This document shows, one piece after another, positions 11,194 to 20,855 of a DNA stretch of 64,000 nt; positions within the stretch are counted from its first letter, which is position 1, and every line of letters begins with the position of its first letter. Made by a program: the position numbers and the translations under genes. The notes beneath the pieces are model-generated. The model did not search any database, was not told where the DNA came from, and saw only the letters and a program-made list of their open reading frames with translations. This DNA comes from Boswellia sacra (taxonomy: Eukaryota > Streptophyta > Magnoliopsida > Sapindales > Burseraceae), in contig SNVD02011157.1 of NCBI GenBank assembly GCA_013180625.2, forward strand, positions 310,001 through 374,000, written 5' to 3'.

Positions 11194-11945
11194 ACGATCA
11201 AGAGACAACAAGTTGGACATTGTATGTTGATGGAAGTAGTAATGAGAAGGGCAGTGGAGCAGGAGTTGTCTTGGTAAGCTCGGAAAACGCAGAACTTTGT
11301 TATGCTCTGAAGTTTGGTTTTAAGGCTTCCAACAATGAAGCAGAATATGAGGCAGTTTTAGCTGGAATGAGACTAGCAAAAAACTTAGAAGTTGAACAAC
11401 CGATCCTCAAAAGTGATTCGCAAGTGGTTGTGAGTCAAGTGAATTCGGAATACCAAGCTAAAGGGAACAACACGATAGCTTATCTCCAAAGGGTCAATGA
11501 ATTGAAGAAGCACTTCAAAGAATTAAAAGTAGAGAGAATCCCACGAGAAGAGAACCCACAAGCTAACTTTCTAGCTAAGCTAGCATCCTCTGCTGAAGTC
11601 AAAATGTCTAAGATAGTCCCACTAGAGTTTATCCCGAAATCGAGCATTCATATAGCCATCTTTGAGATAAAAGCAGTGAATCAATCTCCAAGTTGGATGG
11701 ACCCCATCCTAACTTATCTCACAACAGGTGAGCTCCCAAATGACAAATTAGCGGCGAGGAAGCTTAAATATCGAGCTGCTAGGTATTCTCTAATTGATAA
11801 TGTCTTGTACAAGCGGGGTTATTCAATGCCTTATTTAAGGTGTCTCAATGATGAAGATGCTAACTATGTGTTGAGAGAAATCCATGAAGGAGTATGTGGA
11901 AACCATTCCGGAGCGAAGAGCTTAGCTTTTAAAGCTTTAAGGTAG
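11190..11945 (+). pseudogene. Tat second RNase H and integrase N-terminus
   Basis: An ATGA overlap with the previous frame starts this 251-codon segment. Residues about 8-130 form a second RNase H: WTLYVDGSSNEKGSGAGVVL with the catalytic Asp, NNEAEYEAVLAGMRLA with the Glu, and LKSDSQVVVSQVN with the second Asp. This duplicated domain is diagnostic of the Tat lineage. The C-terminal part leads into the integrase zinc finger (EIHEGVCGNHSGAKSL gives the two His). The frame ends at TAG 11943-11945, where the family has Gln before GYYWP. Confidence 0.88.
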
Positions 11946-11963
11946 GGTTATTACTGGCCTACC

Positions 11964-12929
11964 ATGCATACAGATGCAAAGGCCTTTGTATGGGATTGTA
12001 ACAAGTGTCAACGGTTCGCAAATATACCCAGACAACCACCTGAGAAGCTTACCTCATTAAGTAGCCCTTGGCCATTTGCTCAATGGGGGATAGACTTAAT
12101 TGGCCCTCTTCCAACATCTAAAGGCCAAGTGAAATTTGCAATAGTAGCTGTTGATTATTTCACCAAATGGGTTGAAGCCAAGCCATTGGCAACCATCATT
12201 GAAAAGAAGACCACAAACTTCATTTGGAGTTCTCTTATTTGCAAGTTTGGGATACCACATACTATAATCACTGATAATGGCAAACAGTTTGACAATGCCA
12301 ACCTTAAGGAACTTTGTGAGCAGCTTGGCATCCATAATAAATTCTCCTCACCTCCTCACCCTCAAGCTAACGGGCAAGTGGAAGCAGTTAATAAGGAGAT
12401 AAAGCATTTACTCAAGACCAAGTTAGAAGCACGCAAGGGGGCTTGGGCTGAAGAGCTTCACAATGTCTTATACGCTTATAGAACCACCCCTAGATCCACA
12501 ACAGGAGAAACCCCTTACCCTTTATCTTTCGGGGTGGACGCTGTAGTTCCAGTTGAAGTGGGAATGCCCAACCTTCGAAGAATTGCTCATGATCCGGAGG
12601 CTAATTCAGAACAGCTCAGAATGTGTTTGGATTTGGTTGAAGAAGAGCGAGACATGGCACAAGTTAGATTGGCAGCTTACCAACAAAGGGTGGCCAAGTT
12701 CTACAATTCTAGAGTTAAGGTAAGAAAGTTTGAAGTTGGAGACTTGGTTCTAAAGAAGGTAATGTTGAACATGCAGGAACCAGGAGTTGGAGTCTTAGGA
12801 CCCAACTGGGAAGGCCCATACCGAGTAGAGCAAGTTCTTGGCTCGGGGGCTTATCGCCTGCTTCGAATGGATGGGAGTAAAGTTAGGCACCCTTGGAATG
12901 CCGAACACTTGAAGAAATATTATCAATGA
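11964..12929 (+). pseudogene. Tat integrase core and C-terminus
   Basis: The frame continues without further stops. The two Cys of the zinc finger are in CNKCQRF, and the catalytic core starts at WGIDLIGPLP (first Asp). The second Asp is in IITDNGKQFDN and the Glu in QANGQVEAVNKEI. The C-terminal region has the GPY-like WEGPYRVEQVLGSGAYRL and ends HPWNAEHLKKYY. Integrase inserts the cDNA into the host chromosome. The core looks intact, but it cannot be reached from Gag in this copy because of upstream stops. Confidence 0.9.
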
Positions 12930-13858
12930 AAAGTTTGAGCTTGGAAAGATGTTTCGGGTTTAGAACGATTCATATGTTTACCTCTTACAGATAGCTATAA
13001 GCTATATTCTGAAGGCCTAAGTGCCTCTTTCCTCTTATTTTCACAAAGTGCCTGAGCGCTCTCTTTTGTAAAGGACCAAGGTCCTTCTTCACTCAATGAG
13101 CTAAGACTTACCTAATTAATGAGAAACCATATGAGGTATTATTCAAATTGCTATGCGAAATAATGCTAGTTCAATTTGCTAACATTCCAAAGTGGCTCTT
13201 CCAAGGATAGAACCACCCTTTGAAGAAGCCAAGACTATAAGTACATTAACTAATAGCCTTGCTTGCCTCTATTCTAAAATGATCTAAGCAGGAAAGACCT
13301 CAAGGAAGTTAGAGTTACTGGTACATTCATCAGTTAGCTTAACTCATCAACAATAATAGCCTAAAAGGAATCATGTTTTATTACTTATTGGAGTTGCTAG
13401 TTTATCATTCCAAGTAACCTAAGTGTTGATGAGTTTCAATATGCTTTAAGAAACTATGATCACAAATAAATTCGAAACTCTTAATAAAATAGTTTATAAC
13501 TATGTCAATTATGTGCCAAAAAAAAAGAAGAAGAAAAGGGTTATGCAAAAAGAGAGTTATCCTTTCATAACAAGTATATATAATTCAACAATAAAACAAG
13601 ACCTACGATAGAAAGTGCCACCACTTATAAGAATTAGCCTTGATAAACCGTTAAATAGTAGCGAATGCTAATAACAAAAGTCAAAGTGTAGTGCCGCAAC
13701 GATCTGGGCTTTAGTCCACAAATTACAGTAAAAAGTGATACAAAAGTAAGGGAAATGTAGTAATACATACATATACATACATACATACAAACATACATAC
13801 ATACATATATATATATATATGTATATATATACATATAAATAAACAGGCATCCCTAATC
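12930..13858 (+). other. Tat element, non-coding spacer after integrase
   Basis: About 0.9 kb without a supported reading frame, between the sense pol and the 3' end of the antisense gene. It ends in a CATA/TA microsatellite at 13762-13840. Convergent transcription would meet here. Confidence 0.6.
13762..13840. repeat. (CATA)n/(TA)n microsatellite
   Basis: CATA units followed by a TA run, immediately downstream of the stop codon of the antisense gene. Confidence 0.9.
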
Positions 13859-16178
13859 CTAAGCTGGAGGTGTGGTGCCTTGAGGGATTGCCTTACTACC
13901 CTCAGTAAACCTTTGTGCAATGGCACCGAAGTCTACATCAGGGTAATCCATTTCCAAGCCTTCAATGATAGTGTCTACAGCATAGGTGGTCATCTCATGG
14001 ACTTCTGAATCCAACTCGACAATCTCCAGCTCCTTAGCCTCACTTAACTTTCTCTCCTTGGCTAGTTCTATCTCCTTCTCTTCAAGACGCTTCTTTAGAT
14101 CTTTATTCTCAGCTTCCATCGCTTGCAGGGAAGACTTGAGGCTCTCTTTCTCCTCAAGTATTTGTTTCTTCATAGAATCATATTCTTTTTGTTCCCCTCT
14201 CAAAGTCTCAACTTCGTTTAGAGCAGCTCTAATTTTTTCATAATGTTGAGCCACTATATTGACACCCTGCAAAAGTTAAAATAATTAGTGATTGTGCAAA
14301 GAGAAATAAAGGCTTGGCTGCTTGAACTTACCATGATGTGTCTCACAAAGGACAACTCAAATCCTGTCTTTGCTTTGAAGTTCTCAGTACTCCTAGCTAC
14401 ATCCTCTGAGAGAACTCGAGAAGAAGCTTGAACGTAAGGAAGAAGATGTTTAGCTTCAGCGGGACTCTCAATTTGAAATGAAGGGGGGCCGTTAAAAAGG
14501 GACAACCCCCTAAATGTCTGGTCAAGAGGTGCAAGGAAATTCTTCATCTTTTCACCAGGAAGGAAAGTCTTAGGAACTTTCTCAGTCACGTTTGCATGAA
14601 CTGTTGCTATTCTGTCCTTGGGAGGAACTCCCTTAGATTTATGAGCCACATGCTTCACCTTTGGTCTTTTTTCCAATGCCTTATTAGTCGCTTGACTCCT
14701 AGTAGATATGGATTCACTAGCTTTCAGTTCACGCTTCCTTTTTGCTCTTAGCGCCTCAGCCAAAGCACCACTGTCAACTTTCTTGCTCATTTTGTCTACG
14801 CCTATAAAAGAAATTGAGGGCTAGATAAGGTTGAATTAATAATGATCACAAAAATCAAACTAGAAAGCCTAAAAGATGAGGTGACTACCAAATTAGACTT
14901 CAGTTCGGCTATTAGTATTCATCACCAAATTGAGGTTCAATTCAATCAACATCATTCAAAAGTTCAACTTTTATTTTTGGTCACAAAAACTGATTCAATG
15001 AAAAATCACAAGTCAGAAATGTACCTTCAAAAGTGAAATCCTCTCCACCGTCCGAGTCCTCTAAATCCTCTATTTCTGAAAAATGGGAGATGAGCCCACT
15101 TCTTTTTAATCCTTTTGGATCAATCAATTTCTTAATGTTACGGTCTTGGTATTCAAGAGTTGCATTCACCCTATTCCTATATGCCTCGGAAAGCTTAGTC
15201 TTCCTGATATACCCTACCAAAAGAAAAATAACGATGATAAGAAAAGCAATAGTAGCAATAATGATAATTATAACAAAAAAGATAGAGAGGTGAATATAAG
15301 TTGAAGAACTTACGGGGCATCCTAAACTCCGTTGGAGTTTTGGTAGCAATGGAAACAGATGTAGCATCCCATTCACCACCAACATAAAACCACCTAGTTT
15401 TCCACCCTTTCTTTGGGGGAGGGGCTCCCCATAGAATGCTCTTACCATCGGAGCCATGAATTATAGGTCTCAATGCTAAAGTGTACCATCCTATCCTGGT
15501 GTCAGTTGAATTTGATTTGGTGCAAAATAAGTAGAAAATTTCATCTAGGGTAATCTCGGTCTTATTAACTATCTTTCAAAGATGATACAAAGCTGAAAGA
15601 ATCATCCATCCATTGGGATTCAGTTGACCGGGGGCTAACTTGGTGTATTTGAAGAAATTGGCAAAGTATGGTTGGAGAGGAAGTCTAGCCCCATGTTGGA
15701 AAAATGAAGTATAAAAGAGTACCTCACCGTGTCTATATTCAATCCCTTTGAGTTTAAAGGTAGCCCTTGTGGTTATGTTACTAGGGATTTTATACTCTCT
15801 ACGGTATTTGGCTACATAAACACAATCGATCGAGCTGGGTAGCTCATCTATAGCAAATCCCTCAAAGTTGGGATCTTCTGGGTCGCTACAACATGGGTGT
15901 TTCAAATTTGACATGCTTTCTTCCATTGAAGATGCTTGATCACCACTGTCATCATCACTAGCCTCGCTACCTTCACTTGCACTCATTTCAGCTTGGGGAT
16001 CACTTTCATGCTTGAAAGGTTTGGTGGTCTCACCAACCTCCCAAACGTCCACATCAATCGAAGGAACACCCGCACCCAACTCCGGGTCAATAGACTGCGG
16101 GAGATCCCGAGGCATCCCGTTAGGACCTGTTTCACCAAGAAATGCAACATTAGGAGTTGTCGACCTACTTATTCTCAA
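13859..16178 (-). pseudogene. Spliced antisense ORF of the Tat element (gypsy-type transposon protein)
   Basis: Four exons on minus: 16178-15314, 15213-15025, 14801-14332 and 14266-13859. They are separated by GT-AG introns of 100, 223 and 65 bp whose phases match exactly (1932 nt, 644 codons). Exon 1 holds an acidic Ser/Asp-rich N-terminus, then a globular domain (FKLKGIEYRHGEVLFYTSFF, NPNGWMIL, GWKTRWFYVGGEWDA) resembling the 'putative gypsy type transposon' family. Exon 3 is basic at first. Exon 4 is a long coiled coil (LKKRLEEKEIELAKERK). One in-frame TGA at 15574-15576 interrupts exon 1, otherwise the frame is open. The start is uncertain: no ATG begins the open stretch, so an upstream exon may exist. 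Extra antisense ORFs downstream of pol are known in Tat elements. Their function is unknown. Confidence 0.82.
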
Positions 16179-18282
16179 GGAAATACATTTTCTTACCCAT
16201 ACCCAAACTAAAGCTCAGTTCGGTATCAAACCGATGCCTAGTTTGGATAAGCTCAACTCATTGCTAAACTGAAGTAGCGGTCACTTTAGCTATTTGTCCT
16301 GACTATCAACTTAAATAGACTAAGCTCTCATTTCGTGGGTTATGCAATTTCTATAAAGGCAATTAAATTGGTTATGTCATTTCTATGAAGCTCAAAACGT
16401 ACTGTTCTTAGCTTTTCATGAATTAAGGCATATATTTGGGAACCTATGGAGAATATACCAACTCCTTACCAAACTGAAGTACAGTTCGGTAGTTACCTTC
16501 CTTTTTGCCACCCCTTCCTTAGCCTAGCAATTGAGCCTCAAGTATTGCATTAGATTATTATCAAGATCGATTTAACTAGTTAATTCATAGCCAAAAATAA
16601 ATAAATATCTTCAAGCACGGGATATATTGGTTGGAGGTCATCTAAGAGAGTGGTAATGTATATTAAAGGCACTACCCAATGGTACAGCCATTATACGGAT
16701 CATTTGCTTTACACAATATTATTTGGTTAATTTTAGACACATTCCGAAAGTATTAACTAAACTCTAAAAGCTTAGTCGTGTGCTATAAACAAGTGCCGAA
16801 CTGAGCTTCAGTTTGGTACATATGCTTTACATGGTTTGCTGAACTAAGCTTCAGTTTGGTACATATGCTTTACTTGGTTTGCTGAACTAAGCTTTAGTTT
16901 GGTGCTTCAGTTTGGTACATGTATTTTGCTTGTTTGCCAAACTGAGCTTCAGTTTGGTATATGTGATTTACCTCGTTTGCTAATATTTCAATGCGTATAT
17001 GCTTTAAGAACTTTTAGTGGCGGCTCCCACACTCCATACATATGTATTTATTGCATATAAGCACATCTTCCAAACATTTATATATATATATAAACCTCAC
17101 CTACGTAAAGCTAGATAAATAAAGCTTCTTTTCAGACAATGGTCCCACATGCTTATATTAATGTATTTGAATAGTCAAAATAATTGTCCTTTCTATCCTA
17201 CTACTTTGCACAAGTCATTTATACAAACGTGCATTACTACTTTATTCAATTACTTTTGACTTTTCAACAATAAATTATAATTGATTACTTTTGGGTTTAG
17301 TCTAGCAAGAAGAATTAGAGGCAATAAAGCAAGAGACGGTGGAAATGGGTCCGGGCTCACTTGGCTATTTTCTCAAACAAATGGTTGGGAAAGCTTCCAA
17401 ATTAACTTGTTGCTCTGCAACATTCTAGCGTAAGACAAAATCAAGAACAAAAAGTTCACCATTAATGCACGCCCAAAAGTCTATTAATCAAGTGGCGGCA
17501 TGAAAAGCCTTTGGACTTTTTGCTAGCTTATTTTACAAACCATTTTCATTGATTTACACTTCTCTCTCTCTAGGAAACATTCCCATGAAGGGGCTGATTC
17601 GCATTACCCCATGTCTGCATGTCTAACTATTTTATAAACGGGATTCAAAAAAAAATGTTGTTTTCATTATTTAAAGAAAAAGAAAGAGAGAAGGGGGGCA
17701 AAAATCTTAATACCTTAGCTTGTGCTCGTGAGATGAAGAAAATAAGGCTTCAAATTATCTCCAACAGTAAAGCATGAAAATGCCAAAGTTGAAGCTGAAC
17801 TCTGCTGAGATGTAAAAAATAAAAATAAAAAAGAGAGTTGCAGGAACCTAAGTTGCAAGAGAGAAGAAAGTAGGAGAAAAGGAAAGAGGCAAGAACGAAA
17901 ATAAGTGAGAAGGAAAGGAGGGAGGTTCGAAGGCTACCGAAACTCAAAATATAGCCTTTTCTAGTAGACTTCTTACAAGATTTGAGTCAATTCCATCTTG
18001 GGAACTACATATATTAACTTTTTGGAAAGGTTGCTTATTTTGAAATAAAACTAATAGTAAAAAATGATAAAATAATAAGAGTTGAGTGTATGATAAGTTA
18101 AAACTTTACTACCACTTTACTAAGCCCCGCCAAAATTGACCCTTAACTTGGTTTTATTTGGCAATTTTATAATTCCTCCTAAGCTACTCCTACAAAGCCA
18201 AAGCATGAGGGATCAAGGGAAACAAAATCTCATTGAGCTGAACCTAATTGAGACAGTCACAAGTCTTCATACTTCTGACTGG
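16179..18282 (+). other. Tat element, 3' non-coding region
   Basis: Two kilobases without a supported gene. It would hold the promoter of the antisense gene (minus-strand transcription starting right of 16178). It is rich in short words of the form CCGAACTGAG...CTTCAGTTTGG, which also occur in the LTRs. An A/G-rich stretch lies at 17665-17930. Confidence 0.55.
16794..16975. repeat. Imperfect tandem repeat, ~57-bp unit
   Basis: Three to four imperfect copies of a unit containing GAACTGAGCTTCAGTTTGG followed by TACATATGCTTTAC and a TTGGTTTGC spacer. The core is nearly palindromic. Confidence 0.75.
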
Positions 18283-18298
18283 TGACTAAGGGGGCTAA
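18283..18298 (+). other. Polypurine tract (Tat element)
   Basis: TGACTAAGGGGGCTAA sits directly before the 3' LTR and primes plus-strand DNA synthesis. Confidence 0.8.
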
Positions 18299-19525
18299 TG
18301 TGGGTGGTATTTTGTGAATTCACCTGGAAAGACCAAAATAACCCCCTAAGTAAAGCTCCGTGATATTTGTACAGTTCTAGTATCAATTGAGTAGTCTTTG
18401 TTGGGAGGTAACCCTCAATATATGAAATACTTAGTTTATTTAGAACTAATTGAAAGTATTGCACATGAAATCAGAATTATCACTTGCAACTAAATTGGGT
18501 CTTACCGAACTGAACCTCAGTTCAGTCAGTCGCCACTTGCTACCAAATTAAGCTTTACCAAACTGAGCCTCAGTCTAATAAGCCACCACCGCCCTATGTG
18601 GAGTACAGAGTTATATAGCAATTCATAGTTTTATTTATGCTTCCATTCATTGTGCGTACACAATATCAATTGTCATGAGCCCTTCAGAGTCGCCGAACTA
18701 AGGTTTAGTTTTGTAATCATTCGACATCAACAAACTGGTCTCTAGCTTAGGGGATAAAATCTCACACAAACCTCAGTGTCAATACCTATAAATAAGGTAA
18801 CAACGATTGGCCACGTGGTAGCATCTCAATGCTTTAAAATTATGGTTTCAGACTCATTCAAGAATCATCTAGAGTAGTATGAAGAGCCATGAGATTATAA
18901 CACTTGGGAGGGATGAACGACCAAGATCTAGGTTACATAGTAAAGGTTTTCTATAAAAACCCATTTATGCCTCCAAGAAAAGGAGGACACTTTGGGATAA
19001 TCCCTAGGAAGATTCAGAATATACTCACTAGGACTTACACATTCTTACCAACCTCCATTGCAGTAACCATTCCATTATTTTCATCCATGACAACATCCTT
19101 TCCACACCCTCCTTTTAATCGTTTCTCACCTTTAAAGCTTACTTGAAACTAACTTAAGCATTGGAGGGTTATCACCGGTGAAACATCCGGCGCCTCCTAA
19201 CCTTTTTTGTGGTTTTGTAGCTGCTGGGAAGAAGTTGTTCGTAAGTCGCTTCAGCCGCCATGGGACTACCTTAAAGCTCTTTTCCTTAGATTGAAGAAAA
19301 AGGACCCTATCCAGTGCCGTTCTCAGCTTGTAACTACCTGGCCCCACATTATCATAGGTTGTGAGAGTACCACCATCATTGTATAAGACACTAGCCCCCA
19401 ACATAACTATTACAATCCATTACTATCATCATCAATTTTTATATCCCCGAGGGCACTCATGCCATTCTCTCATCTTCTTCATGCTTTAGTTTGATTTTGG
19501 TTGGTCCGATTTTTGAGCATCAACA
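18299..19525 (+). repeat. Tat element 3' LTR
   Basis: 1227 bp, begins TGTGGGTGG and ends CATCAACA. It differs from the 5' LTR at few positions and by a 1-bp length difference. It is followed by the ACATC duplication. Confidence 0.93.
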
Positions 19526-19530
19526 ACATC

Positions 19531-19723
19531 TATTATAATCAAAACCAAGAAAATAGTTTTGAGATAAGTCAAGGCTACTTAAATCTTCTAAAGGATAAAA
19601 TAAAGATAAATTTAGAATTGGCAACGTATCCAACTTTATGGTTTTCCTTGCATTTTGGAGCCTAATTTCAGTCACTCGCGTTGTCATAGCATTGCATTTT
19701 CCATTCCCCCAACCTCAGCAGTC
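19531..19723 (-). pseudogene. LRR receptor-like protein, N-terminal exon
   Basis: On minus this reads the N-terminal LRR cap of a plant RLP: DC-stop-GWGNGKCN, then TTRVTEIRLQNARKTIKLD, LPILNLSLFYPLEDL and LSSLDLSQNYFLGFD. The cap normally has a Cys-Cys pair before the Trp. Here the second Cys codon reads TGA (19715-19717). The exon breaks off exactly at the gypsy target duplication and its continuation, an intron, is at 5550. Upstream of 19723 a short duplication of the exon start makes the true beginning unclear. Confidence 0.8.
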
Positions 19724-20216
19724 ATATATTTAATTAGAAATTAAATACAATTAAATCATATATTTCAGTCACTCGCCTTGTCGTAAGTTGTGAAGACCCC
19801 CAAAACTTTACTTAGAAATTAAATACAATTAAACCATATATTTAGATATTTTATTCCTTAGTAAATATAAATTTTCTTTTCAAATTTCTCTAATGATACC
19901 TCTTATATTATACTTAATAGTTGATATTGATAAATTCAATGTTAGTGTAAAAACTAAAGTTTATGTGAATATCATCATGTCACTAATTACTAAATTTTCA
20001 TTTTATTACATTAAATTCTCCCATATTTTGCAAGTCCACTAAAAAGGATTAATAATTTGTTATATATTGCTTTTTTTAGTATTCAATTAACTTTTCATTT
20101 TAAGAGTGCATAGTAGAAAATATGATTATAAATATATAAAAATTAAGAACAAATATTATAAAAATTAGTTGCATCATAAAAATTAATCACATTATTCATC
20201 TCATATAAAAATTATT
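19724..20216. other. AT-rich DNA upstream of the RLP pseudogene
   Basis: No gene seen. At 19766-19790 there is a second copy of the CAGTCACTCGC.TTGTC word found at 19673-19690, with similar AT-rich sequence around it, which suggests a ~100-bp tandem duplication at the 5' edge of the RLP exon. The signal peptide exon is not recognisable. Confidence 0.5.
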
Positions 20217-20855
20217 GACCCCCTTGTGGTAAGATGACATTACAGGGCCCACCGATGGGTTTCATTAATCATTAGAAAACTCCATGCTACAGTGTTTGTC
20301 TATTGAAATATCAAGATGACCCTTAGTGCAAACAACACTTAGCCCTGCTAATCTTTCCTAAAGTATACTTTACTCCCATGGACTCCCTTACCATCAAGTC
20401 AAGGGTTAATTTCACTGACTAATAATAGGTCTAGCCTTTATTTCACACAAAAGCATTGTCCCTACTTTTGATAAATTCTTCGTGAACCGCTCTTGTCTTC
20501 TGTAGTTTTACCATTAGATGACATCATTTTTCTATCAAAAACAACTACAATTATCAAAATTTATTTAATAATATAATTAATTAAATAATAAAATAATTTA
20601 AACTTAATAAAATAACAAAATTTCTATCCTCTTTCCAATCTCCACCTCTACAGTTTTTCTTATTCTCTCTCCCCTCTTCATTTTCGTTTCTCCTTGTAAA
20701 CTAAAAACTCAAATCTGCAAAACTAGAAGTCTCTATTCTCTCTCCACCGTTTCTCTTCTTTCAGGAGCCCAAGTCTGTAAAATTGAAAGTCACACTATTC
20801 TCCTTCTAACGTTTCTCTTCTTCTCTCTAAACAACCCAAATTTGTAGATGTTCTT

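Larger units (their letters stand above)
5551..19525 (+). mobile_element. Full-length Tat-lineage Ty3/gypsy retrotransposon
   Basis: A 13,975-bp element lies between exact 5-bp duplications ACATC (5546-5550, 19526-19530). It has LTRs of 1228 and 1227 bp (TGTGGGTGG...CATCAACA). A primer binding site starting TGGCGCCG follows the 5' LTR, and a polypurine tract AAGGGGGCTAA precedes the 3' LTR. The order is gag, protease, RT, RNase H, a second RNase H, integrase, then a long 3' region with a spliced antisense gene. The second RNase H and antisense gene are hallmarks of Tat elements. Multiple stops make this copy non-autonomous. The LTRs look very similar, so insertion is relatively recent. Confidence 0.93.

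Noticed and set aside
16794..16975. CRISPR-like array
   Set aside because: The repeats are imperfect tandem units without unique spacers, inside a plant retrotransposon, and there are no cas genes.
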